Notes: generated by a model not told the origin, from the sequence alone. 7,504 nt of DNA from Gammaproteobacteria bacterium (GCA_003864535.1 BHEQ01000095.1:1-7504); one strand, 5' to 3'. Counted from the first letter of the stretch, positions 1 to 6,009 are shown. Made by a program: numbers and translations.

Positions 1-639
1 GATTAATCCAGCAAGATTATGGGTTTCTTGTGGGTTAAGCCCAGCTGCTGGCTCATCGAGTAATAAAATTTTAGGATTAGTCACCATGCACCGCGCAATC
101 TCTAGCAAACGCTGCTGCCCGTAAGCTAACGCGCCAGCTTCCCTATAAATAAAATCAAGCAAACCAATGCGCTCTAACCATTTTGCGGATTTATTTAAGG
201 CAAGTTTTTCTTTATATCTTGCGGATTTTGTCCCAAATATTCCTGAAAGTAAATTCGTATTAAGTTGATTATGCTGAGCTATCATCAAGTTCTCGAGCAC
301 AGTTAGATTTTTAAACAAGCGTATATTTTGAAATGTTCGCGCTAAACCTTTTTTATTAATCGCATAGCTTTGCAGACCTTCAATTGGGATTCCTGCTAAT
401 TCAATCGTGCCTGTAGTTGGCTTATAAAAACCGCTAATGCAATTAAATACCGTTGTTTTACCTGCGCCATTAGGTCCAATTATTGCAAAAATTTCGCCTT
501 TATTTACACTAAAAGTTATTTTATCCGCCGCCATTAAGCCACCAAAACGCATGGATAAGTCTTGGACTTCTAACAAAAAGTTTGTGGATTTATATTTACT
601 CTTGCGAGTTTTAAGCATACTTTGATATAGAGCACTCAT
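1..639 (-). CDS. livG: Branched-chain amino acid ABC transporter, ATP-binding protein LivG (C-terminus cut by window edge)
   Basis: This is one of the two cytoplasmic ATPases that power branched-chain amino acid import through the LivH-LivM channel. I translated 213 residues up to the left edge. They contain Walker A GPNGAGKT (55-62), a Q-loop ARTFQN (Q104), an ABC signature variant AYGQQR (172-177) and Walker B ILLLDEP (191-197), followed by the AAGLNP D-loop region. E. coli LivG has 255 residues, so by alignment roughly 60 C-terminal residues, including the H-loop histidine, lie outside the window. The ATG at 639 overlaps the livM stop as ATGA, which suggests translational coupling. This start adds a basic stretch of about 17 residues (KTRKSKYK) before the ABC domain compared with E. 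coli. A second Met at residue 8 is possible but has no visible ribosome site. livF is expected to the left. Confidence 0.95.
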   Translation of the reverse strand, partial: MSALYQSMLKTRKSKYKSTNFLLEVQDLSMRFGGLMAADKITFSVNKGEIFAIIGPNGAGKTTVFNCISGFYKPTTGTIELAGIPIEGLQSYAINKKGLARTFQNIRLFKNLTVLENLMIAQHNQLNTNLLSGIFGTKSARYKEKLALNKSAKWLERIGLLDFIYREAGALAYGQQRLLEIARCMVTNPKILLLDEPAAGLNPQETHNLAGLI

Positions 640-1859
640 GTTTTAGGAAGCTCCAATAAAGGACGTTTAGCAGGTAATAAGCCTTGGGGACGCATTAACA
701 TCATAATAATTAAAAGTGCGCCAAATAAAAGCATCCGATAATCACTTAAAAATTGAGCATTATTTAAAGTCGTCACAAGCACTGCCGCAATAACAATCCC
801 TATACTTGAGCCCATTCCCCCTAAAACTACAATCGCTAAGATCATCGCAGACTCGATAAAACCGAAGGAGCTTGGAGTGATTGAGCCTTGGTGCGCCGCA
901 AAAACTGTGCCTGCAAGTCCTGCAAAAAAGGCGGCTATCACAAATGCGGCTACTTTACTTTTAGCAGGATTTAAGCCTAAAGAGCGGCACGCAATCTCAT
1001 CTTCACGTAGGGCTTCCCATGTGCGTCCAAGCGGTAAACGCTGCAAGCGATTAGTCACGTAAAAGGTAAAAATAACCAGTAATAAGGCAATAACATACAT
1101 TAAGATTATTTGGTGCTCACTTTTATACGTGAGTCCAAAATATTCATGAAATGTCTGTCCCTCAGTAACACGCCGCACCATCGGTAAGCCAAATACGCTC
1201 GGTTTCGCAATACTTGTAATTCCATCAGGACCACCTGTAATTTTATCGGCATTTTCAAGCAATTTAACCATAATCTCACCAAAACCTAAGGTGACAATAG
1301 CTAAATAATCTCCACGCAAGCGCAGTACTGGCAAGCCTAAGACTAATCCTGTTAAGGCTGCTATAACTCCTGCAAGGGGCAAACACATCCAAAAACTCCA
1401 GCCATAAAATTGGTTCAAAATAGCGTAGGTATAAGCACCAACTGCATAAAAGGCTGCATATCCTAAAACTAATAAACCTGCAAAACCCGTAATTACATTT
1501 AAACCAAGGGCAAGCGTTACATAAATTAATGCAAGTACGCCAAGCCCTAAGCCTGTGCGATTTGCTATAAATGGATAAATTAGCGCAAAAATGAGCAATA
1601 AAATAAAAATAGTCCGCTGCATACCATGGCTAGCTTCTGGGATAGATGGTAATTTGGTATATATTTTATAAATAAAAGGTTGGAGAAGGCGCAAAATAAA
1701 TACGCTAATTCCAATATAAATTACCACGGCGTAATTCTCTCTTACCACAATTTTAATGCCACTCATACCCATAGGTAAGCCTAAAATAGGTAGCGTTAAA
1801 ATCATCACAATAATACTTGTAAAGGCTGCATTTTTTATAAGATTTATAGATAAATTCAT
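636..1859 (-). CDS. livM: Branched-chain amino acid ABC transporter permease LivM
   Basis: This inner-membrane permease pairs with LivH to form the amino acid channel. It has 407 residues (E. coli LivM has 425) and the long-form architecture: an extra N-terminal part with two hydrophobic segments (about 11-35 and 43-62), then the core from about residue 83. Recognisable LivM stretches are GLNVITGFAGLLVLGY (119-134), RGDYLAIVTLGFGEI (182-196) and the cytoplasmic EAA-type coupling loop from WEALREDEIACRSLGLNP (281-298), which contacts the ATPases. The tail MRPQGLLP (389-396) is also typical. The start is supported by AGGAG at 1866-1870, which begins inside the livH stop codon (TAGGAG). The gene ends in a 4-bp overlap with livG. 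No defect is seen. Confidence 0.96.
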   Translation of the reverse strand: MNLSINLIKNAAFTSIIVMILTLPILGLPMGMSGIKIVVRENYAVVIYIGISVFILRLLQPFIYKIYTKLPSIPEASHGMQRTIFILLLIFALIYPFIANRTGLGLGVLALIYVTLALGLNVITGFAGLLVLGYAAFYAVGAYTYAILNQFYGWSFWMCLPLAGVIAALTGLVLGLPVLRLRGDYLAIVTLGFGEIMVKLLENADKITGGPDGITSIAKPSVFGLPMVRRVTEGQTFHEYFGLTYKSEHQIILMYVIALLLVIFTFYVTNRLQRLPLGRTWEALREDEIACRSLGLNPAKSKVAAFVIAAFFAGLAGTVFAAHQGSITPSSFGFIESAMILAIVVLGGMGSSIGIVIAAVLVTTLNNAQFLSDYRMLLFGALLIIMMLMRPQGLLPAKRPLLELPKT

Positions 1860-1868
1860 GTATATCTC

Positions 1869-2795
1869 CTAGACCTTATCAATATCGGGCTTACCGAGTA
1901 ATCCTGTTGGACGGACTAATAAAATAAACATGAGTAATGAAAAAGTCACCATATCTTTATATTCCCCAGGCAATAAATCTGCCGCAAAAGTTTCAACTAA
2001 ACCTAATAATAAACCGCCAAGCATAGCTCCAGGAACTGAGCCTATCCCACCAATAACGGCAGCGGTAAAAGCCTTCATCCCCGCGATAAAACCCATATAA
2101 GGGTTGATTTTGCCAATAACTAAACCAATAAGTAAGCCGCCTACCGCAGCTAGAATCGCACCAATAATAAAGGTGATCGTTACTATTTTATTGGTATCTA
2201 TCCCCAGTAATCCTGCCATTTGAATATCTTGAGAGCAAGCCCGACACGCTTTACCTGTGCGTGATTTACGGATAAACAAGCTTAATGCGGTCATCATCAC
2301 CAAGGTTGTAACTAAAACTAGCAATCTCGTATAAGAGAGCCGCACGGTATCGCCATAAATTCCAAAATTAATTCCACCAGGTATTAACTGAGGAAAAGAG
2401 AAATCACGCGCTCCATGCCCTAATTGGACATAATTAGTTAAAAAGATAGACATCCCAATCGCGGTAATAAGTGGCACTAAACGCGGCGCACCTTTAAGGC
2501 GCAGCGGACGATAAGCTACGCGCTCAACCGCCATTCCATATAAAGCGGTAACAGCTGCACTAATTAAGAGCGCAAGAACGATCACCAGCCAGATAGGTAA
2601 GCCAATTGAGGCGAGTAAAGTGATAACTAATAGGGAGACAAAAGCACCGATCATATAAATCTCACCGTGTGCGAAGTTTATCATCCCGATAATGCCATAA
2701 ACCATTGTATAGCCGATTGCAATCAGGGCATAAATTGCGCCCAGAGAGAATCCGTTGATGAGTTGTTGGATAAAATGTGGTAAGTAGCTATTCAT
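1869..2795 (-). CDS. livH: Branched-chain amino acid ABC transporter permease LivH
   Basis: This is the second inner-membrane permease of the importer. At 308 residues it equals E. coli LivH in length and aligns with it end to end. Diagnostic parts are ALIAIGYTMVYGIIGMINFAHGE (from residue 23), VERVAYRPLR (90-99), the coupling loop GKACRACSQDIQMAGLLGID (181-200), NPYMGFIAGMKAFTAAV (231-247) and the C-terminal GLLGKPDIDKV. About eight hydrophobic membrane segments are visible. The ATG at 2795 matches the family start and the next Met is residue 31, so the start is secure, yet no good Shine-Dalgarno sequence lies before it (the nearest purine cluster, GAGT, is 13 bases away). A large hairpin sits just upstream. 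It is the first liv gene here: no livJ/livK binding-protein gene precedes it. Confidence 0.96.
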   Translation of the reverse strand: MNSYLPHFIQQLINGFSLGAIYALIAIGYTMVYGIIGMINFAHGEIYMIGAFVSLLVITLLASIGLPIWLVIVLALLISAAVTALYGMAVERVAYRPLRLKGAPRLVPLITAIGMSIFLTNYVQLGHGARDFSFPQLIPGGINFGIYGDTVRLSYTRLLVLVTTLVMMTALSLFIRKSRTGKACRACSQDIQMAGLLGIDTNKIVTITFIIGAILAAVGGLLIGLVIGKINPYMGFIAGMKAFTAAVIGGIGSVPGAMLGGLLLGLVETFAADLLPGEYKDMVTFSLLMFILLVRPTGLLGKPDIDKV

Positions 2796-2808
2796 AAGTT
2801 TTTGATCT

Positions 2809-2879
2809 ACTCAATTAAGTCAAGGAATTATCTATGAACCTTTATTAGGAAGCATAGACAGCCTTAATTATAATTGAGT
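2809..2879 (-). promoter_or_regulatory. Three-tier hairpin in the livH leader
   Basis: Read on the livH strand, ACTCAATTA (2879-2871) pairs perfectly with TAATTGAGT (2817-2809). After an internal loop AAGG (2865-2862) pairs with CCTT (2825-2822), then TCTATG (2858-2853) with CATAGA (2836-2831), and CCT with AGG close a 5-base loop. The structure ends 13 bases before the livH ATG. No T-run follows on either strand, so it is not a standard terminator. It may be a leader control element, a protein-binding dyad, or part of the promoter itself, because a TATAAT lies in the outer arm. The base pairing is seen; the function is inferred. Confidence 0.45.
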
Positions 2880-2908
2880 ATCTGCATTGTGTGTTATAAA
2901 ACTCACAA
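2867..2908 (-). promoter_or_regulatory. livH: Candidate livH promoter: TATAAT with an overlapping upstream dyad
   Basis: A perfect -10 hexamer TATAAT lies at 2872-2867 on the livH strand. The hexamer 17 bp upstream (AACACA) is a poor -35. That position is covered by a 22-bp imperfect dyad at 2887-2908, whose outer arms are TTGTG and CACAA (9 of 11 pairs). A weak -35 under a dyad fits an activated or repressed promoter. The predicted start would be near 2861-2860, leaving a leader of about 65 bases. The regulator is unknown. Confidence 0.35.
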
Positions 2909-2926
2909 AATAGAATTTATGCTAAA

Positions 2927-2953
2927 TTTAATTTGCTAGGTTTAATCTGCTAG
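2927..2953 (-). repeat. 13-bp tandem duplication at the cysK stop codon
   Basis: TTTAATTTGCTAG (2927-2939) and TTTAATCTGCTAG (2941-2953) differ at one base and are offset by 14 bp. The second copy holds the last codons and stop of cysK; the first lies just past the stop. It looks like a small slippage or duplication event at the gene end. No effect on the protein is implied. Confidence 0.6.
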
Positions 2954-3883
2954 ATGCGCATATAAAGCACTTGAAAGATAGCGTTCTCCAAATGATGGAA
3001 TAATTACAACGATGAGCTTACCTGCATTTTCAGGACGTTTAGCAACTTCAAGTGCCGCCCATAAAGCCGCCCCTGATGATATTCCGACTAATAATCCTTC
3101 TTGAGTAGCAGCTAGACGCGCTGTTGCGAGGGTATCTTCATTCGTGACTTTAATAACCTCATCATAAATTTTAGTATTTAATGTATCTGGGATAAAACCT
3201 GCACCAAGCCCTTGAATTATATGCGGGCCTTTATTGCCTCCAGATAAAACAGGCGAGGCATCAGGCTCTACTGCAATAATCTTAATTGATGGTTTGCGTA
3301 TTTTTAAAATCTCGCCGATCCCAGTAATCGTCCCACCAGTACCAACACCTGCAATAATGATATCAACATTACCTTTGGTATCATTCCAAATCTCTTCAGC
3401 AGTAGTGTGTCTATGGATATCAGGGTTAGCGTCATTTTCAAATTGATGCGGGATAAATGAATTAGATATCTGGCTTTGCAATTCAATTGCGCGACTAATA
3501 GAGCCTGCCATACCATCTGCACTTGGGGTAAGAATTAGCTCAGCTCCATACGCCTTTAATAAAAGGCGACGCTCCTTACTCATAGATTCTGGCATAGTTA
3601 GGATTAATTTATAACCACGCGCCGCACAAACCATCGCAAGCCCTATGCCTGTATTACCTGAGGTTGGTTCTATAATCACTGAATCTTGATTGATTTTGCC
3701 TGATTTTTCAGCAACATCAATCATATTTAACGCAATTCTATCTTTAACTGAATGGGATGGATTAAAATATTCAAGTTTGGCGACAATAGTTGCTCCAGTT
3801 TCTGTACTCCCTTTATTTAATTTATTAATTCTAACTAAAGGGGTATTCCCGACCAATTCTGTAATATTATTTGCAATACGCAT
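2942..3883 (-). CDS. cysK: Cysteine synthase A (O-acetylserine sulfhydrylase)
   Basis: This PLP-dependent cytoplasmic enzyme makes L-cysteine from O-acetyl-L-serine and sulfide, the last step of sulfur assimilation. It has 313 residues. The PLP lysine is K47 in SVKDR (45-49); the substrate loop TSGNTG is at 74-79; the phosphate-binding loop GTGGT is at 181-185 in GVGTGGTITG; GISSGAA (267-273) carries the serine near the PLP ring nitrogen; and IPSFGERYLS lies near the end. GPHIIQGLGAGFIP (219-232) marks it as CysK rather than CysM. The compact form and stretches such as YDEVIKVTNED recall the short CysK type known from Bacillus more than the 323-residue E. coli enzyme. GGAG (3895-3892) lies 8 bases before the ATG. 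Downstream it is followed by livH in the same direction after 146 bp, with no strong terminator between them. Confidence 0.95.
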   Translation of the reverse strand: MRIANNITELVGNTPLVRINKLNKGSTETGATIVAKLEYFNPSHSVKDRIALNMIDVAEKSGKINQDSVIIEPTSGNTGIGLAMVCAARGYKLILTMPESMSKERRLLLKAYGAELILTPSADGMAGSISRAIELQSQISNSFIPHQFENDANPDIHRHTTAEEIWNDTKGNVDIIIAGVGTGGTITGIGEILKIRKPSIKIIAVEPDASPVLSGGNKGPHIIQGLGAGFIPDTLNTKIYDEVIKVTNEDTLATARLAATQEGLLVGISSGAALWAALEVAKRPENAGKLIVVIIPSFGERYLSSALYAHLAD

Positions 3884-3919
3884 AAATGATGCTCCAAGTT
3901 ATGTTGATTAATTCTGCTG

Positions 3920-3948
3920 ATTAGTTAAGTAAATTAGTATGCTATCAA
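3920..3948 (-). promoter_or_regulatory. cysK: Candidate cysK promoter
   Basis: On the cysK strand TTGATA (3948-3943, 5 of 6 to the -35 consensus) is followed by exactly 17 bp and then ACTAAT (3925-3920, 4 of 6 to the -10 consensus). The predicted transcript would start near 3913 and have a leader of about 30 bases containing the GGAG ribosome site. This is inference from spacing and consensus only. Confidence 0.4.
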
Positions 3949-3950
3949 TC

Positions 3951-3986
3951 TTAAACTAATATTAAACTAATCTTACCTAAACTAAG
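3951..3986 (-). repeat. Direct repeats directly upstream of the cysK -35
   Basis: TTAAACTAAT occurs at 3951-3960 and 3962-3971, an 11-bp period, and a near copy CTAAACTAAG lies at 3977-3986. On the cysK strand these read ATTAGTTTAA units starting 3 bp upstream of the predicted -35. This is where RNA polymerase UP elements or an activator such as CysB would sit. The repeats are seen; the role is inferred. Confidence 0.5.
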
Positions 3987-4234
3987 CTTAGATTAATATA
4001 GTCAATTATACATAGACTAAAATCTTTTAACCTTAGTATAAAATATAATAATTACAGGTAAGAATATTGGATACAGAATCTAAAACAGATAGTGATAGCT
4101 GTGCCTATTATAAATAAAACCTAAAGTAATAAAATTAATAAAATATAGGCAAATAAAATCTGGACAAATAGCCTAAAATTAAGTTATGTTAAGAAATCAG
4201 AAAAGGTCATCATTAAACCAACCGTTTGATCCCT

Positions 4235-4277
4235 TGTGATGTTAACTTTAAGTATCGCAAGATTAATAAGGTATAAA
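4235..4277 (+). promoter_or_regulatory. xylA: Candidate xylA promoter with a CRP-like half-site
   Basis: A -10-like TATAAA lies at 4272-4277 with no good -35. Upstream, TGTGA (4235-4239) matches one half of a CRP site; the second half (CTTTA at 4246-4250) matches poorly. If TATAAA is the -10, the site centre falls at -41.5, the classical class II CRP position. A competing -10 is TACAAT at 4355-4360, close to the ribosome site. xylA genes in enterobacteria are commonly under CRP and XylR, but I cannot point to a XylR site. Confidence 0.25.
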
Positions 4278-4381
4278 ATGCAGAAAAATAAACTTATGGA
4301 TATACCAACTAGTATTTATCAAATAACTTATTTTTAAATCATCTTCTTTGTAGTTACAATTATTTTATTTAGGAGTGCATC

Positions 4382-5701
4382 ATGTCTGAAATTTTTAAAA
4401 ATATTCCAAAAATCCAATTTGAAGGCTCAAATTCAACCAATCCTCTCGCATTTAAAGCTTATGATCCAAATAAGGAAATCATGGGAAAAACAATGAAAGA
4501 GCATCTGCGCTTTGCAGCTTGTTATTGGCACACTTTTTGTTGGACAGGCTCGGATGTTTTTGGTGCAAGCGTGTTTGAGCGTCCTTGGAATCAAACAAGC
4601 GATCCTATGACAATCGCTAAAGCCAAAGCTGATGCCGCATTTGAGTTTTTTACTAAATTAGACGTGCCTTATTATTGCTTTCATGATATTGACGTTGCGC
4701 CAGAAGGCAACTCCATCACTGAATATGTCAATAATTTCGCTCAAATGGTTGATATTTTAGAGAAAAAACAAGAGCAAACAGGGGTTAAGTTATTATGGGG
4801 CACGGCTAATGCGTTCTCAAATCCACGCTATGCTGCGGGTGCATCAACTAATCCTAACCCTGAAGTTTTTGCCTATGCGGCAACCCAAATCTTCCACGCT
4901 ATGAATGCTACCAAACGTTTAGGTGGTGAGAACTACGTGTTATGGGGTGGACGCGAGGGTTATGAAACTTTACTTAATACTGATCTAAAAGCTGAGCGTG
5001 AACAATTAGGTAGACTTTTAAGTATGGTTGTTGAATATAAACATAAAATTGGCTTTAAAGGGGCTATTTTAATCGAACCTAAGCCCCAAGAGCCAACTAA
5101 GCATCAATATGATTTTGATACCGCAACGGTTTATGGCTTGCTAGTCCAATATGGGCTTGAAAAAGAAATCAAAATGAACATTGAGGCAAATCATGCAACT
5201 CTTGCAGGACATAGCTTTCAACATGAAATAGCGACCGCATTTGCGCTAGATGTTTTTGGCTCAGTTGATGCTAATCGCGGTGATCCTCAATTAGGCTGGG
5301 ATACAGATCAGTTTCCTAACAGCGTTGAAGAGGCAACACTCATCATGTACGAGATTCTCAAACATGGTGGCTTTACCACAGGTGGTATGAATTTTGATGC
5401 CCATGTTCGCCGCCCTTCAAGTGATCTAGCTGATTTATTTTATGGGCATATTGGCGGCATGGATACAATGGCATGGGGTTTAGAAAAAGCGGCTAAAATC
5501 CTTGAAAATGACTTTTTAGCACAAAATATAGCTAAGCGTTATGCAGGTTGGCACAGTGATTTGGGACAGAGAATCCTTAAAGGTGAGCTATCTTTAGAAA
5601 GCCTAACTCAGCTCACTTTAACTAATAAGCTTGATCCAAAACATGTTTCAGGCAAGCAAGAGCTGCTTGAGAATCTAGTCAATCAAGTTATCTACAGATA
5701 G
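4382..5701 (+). CDS. xylA: Xylose isomerase
   Basis: This cytoplasmic metal-dependent enzyme converts D-xylose to D-xylulose, the entry step of xylose catabolism. It has 439 residues against 440 for E. coli XylA and shares its numbering. Catalytic H101 and D104 sit in FHDIDVAPEG (100-109). The metal ligands are all present: E232 (IEPKP), E268 and H271 (EANHATLAGH), D296 (SVDANRGD), D307 and D309 (WDTDQF) and D339 (NFDAH). WGGREGYE (188-195) and KPQEPTKHQYD (234-244) are also signature stretches. It is a class II (long-type) isomerase and appears intact. AGGAG (4371-4375) lies 6 bases before the ATG. It is followed not by xylB but, after 308 bp, by a sugar symporter gene on the same strand, which may provide its substrate. 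Confidence 0.97.
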   Translation: MSEIFKNIPKIQFEGSNSTNPLAFKAYDPNKEIMGKTMKEHLRFAACYWHTFCWTGSDVFGASVFERPWNQTSDPMTIAKAKADAAFEFFTKLDVPYYCFHDIDVAPEGNSITEYVNNFAQMVDILEKKQEQTGVKLLWGTANAFSNPRYAAGASTNPNPEVFAYAATQIFHAMNATKRLGGENYVLWGGREGYETLLNTDLKAEREQLGRLLSMVVEYKHKIGFKGAILIEPKPQEPTKHQYDFDTATVYGLLVQYGLEKEIKMNIEANHATLAGHSFQHEIATAFALDVFGSVDANRGDPQLGWDTDQFPNSVEEATLIMYEILKHGGFTTGGMNFDAHVRRPSSDLADLFYGHIGGMDTMAWGLEKAAKILENDFLAQNIAKRYAGWHSDLGQRILKGELSLESLTQLTLTNKLDPKHVSGKQELLENLVNQVIYR

Positions 5702-5750
5702 CCGTTGATATTACCTAATAATTTATAAAAATAAAATTTATTAAAGCAAA

Positions 5751-5802
5751 CTTCTTTGGTATTTAATCTGCCAAATATCAAAGAAGCGAGTTCTCTTCGC
5801 TT
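5751..5802 (+). terminator. Stable hairpin pair after xylA, possible transcript end or stabiliser
   Basis: CTTCTTTGGTATTT (5751-5764) pairs with AAATATCAAAGAAG (5773-5786) over 14 positions with a single G-U pair and an 8-base loop. A second stem, AAGCGA (5784-5789) with TCGCTT (5797-5802), shares three bases with the first, so the two cannot form fully together. Neither is followed by a T-run on the plus strand, so a canonical intrinsic terminator is doubtful. A 3'-end stabiliser or processing site between xylA and the symporter is equally possible. Confidence 0.4.
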
Positions 5803-5873
5803 AAAAATAATCTATTGAAGATCAAATGGAGTTTTTTCAAATAAAGGAGACTTCTATTAATTAGATTTTTCAA

Positions 5874-5890
5874 GGCTTGCGATTTCATTA
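5874..5890 (+). repeat. 17-bp imperfect direct repeat, left copy
   Basis: GGCTTGCGATTTCATTA here matches GGCTTGCGGTTTTATTA at 7400-7416 at 15 of 17 positions, both differences being transitions. The copies lie on either side of the symporter gene. The left copy runs into the arm of the nested palindrome. It may be a dispersed genomic repeat, a regulator site or chance. Confidence 0.45.
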
Positions 5891-5933
5891 AAAGCGCAGT
5901 TTACATTAGTAAATGAGCATTTTAATAAAATCG
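5880..5933 (+). promoter_or_regulatory. Nested 54-bp palindrome upstream of the symporter gene
   Basis: CGATTT, a C-A mismatch, ATTAAAA and GC (5880-5895) pair with GC, one bulged A, TTTTAAT and AAATCG (5917-5933), giving 15 base pairs. Inside, TTTAC (5900-5904) and GTAAA (5909-5913) form a second stem around the loop ATTA. It ends 76 bp before the symporter start codon. It could be a structured leader RNA, an operator, or a small palindromic repeat element. There is no T-run after it, so a terminator is unlikely. Confidence 0.5.
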
Positions 5934-5999
5934 TGTAACGTAGAAAAAGCAATTTATAGATGTGCTCTAAAGTTATCCGTATTTTAATGTTAGTTAAAT

Positions 6000-6005
6000 G
6001 AGGTG
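6000..6005 (+). promoter_or_regulatory. Ribosome binding site that fixes the symporter start
   Basis: GAGG (6000-6003, within GAGGTG) lies 6 bases before the ATG at 6010. The in-frame ATG at 5998 overlaps this element and has no Shine-Dalgarno sequence of its own, so the downstream ATG is preferred. Confidence 0.7.
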
Positions 6006-6009
6006 CAAA

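Larger units (their letters stand above)
3884..4381. other. Divergent intergenic region between cysK and xylA
   Basis: This 498-bp, strongly AT-rich gap separates two genes transcribed away from each other, so it must hold the start signals for both. The cysK side has a promoter candidate with repeats behind it, and the xylA side has a TGTGA half-site and a TATAAA box (both listed separately). A second perfect TATAAT on the plus strand at 4044-4049 lacks a -35. TAGGC (4146-4150) and GCCTA (4171-4175) form a weak, widely spaced inverted repeat. Only very short ORFs exist here and I do not call any as a gene. No RNA gene is recognisable. Confidence 0.6.
5702..6009 (+). other. Intergenic region between xylA and the symporter gene
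   Basis: The 308 bp hold no ORF that I can support. The first part has two overlapping hairpins (5751-5802), and the later part a nested palindrome (5880-5933). Between them AAAGGAG (5844-5850) looks like a ribosome binding site but has no usable start codon after it, which might mark a decayed gene, though no protein similarity can be read. No convincing promoter for the symporter is visible; TATAGA (5955-5960) lacks a -35. The spacing suggests that the symporter has its own control or lies after a processing site. Confidence 0.5.

Noticed and set aside
437..625. Plus-strand open frame of 62 codons
   Set aside because: It lies opposite the Walker A region of livG, has no ribosome site and resembles no protein; it is an antisense shadow.
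877..1062. Plus-strand open frame opposite livM
   Set aside because: livM is clearly coding on the other strand across its whole length; the frame has no start signal.
2887..2908. CRP site upstream of livH
   Set aside because: The arms suggest it, but TGTGT and TCACA are 10 bases apart instead of 6, so the geometry is wrong.
3234..3911. Several open frames on both strands inside cysK (3234-3446, 3304-3522, 3690-3911)
   Set aside because: All overlap conserved cysK catalytic motifs in another frame or strand and have no supporting signals.
4044..4049. Perfect TATAAT on the plus strand as the xylA promoter
   Set aside because: It has no acceptable -35 and would give a leader over 300 bases in very AT-rich sequence where such hexamers arise by chance.
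4150..4170. Paired CAAATA motifs (4150-4155 and 4165-4170) as AraC-type XylR half-sites before xylA
   Set aside because: Six-base AT-rich matches at a 15-bp offset are expected by chance here, and I cannot match them to a known XylR site.
5998..6000. Upstream ATG as the symporter start
   Set aside because: It overlaps the GAGG ribosome site of the ATG at 6010 and adds residues (MRCK) absent from homologues such as YagG.
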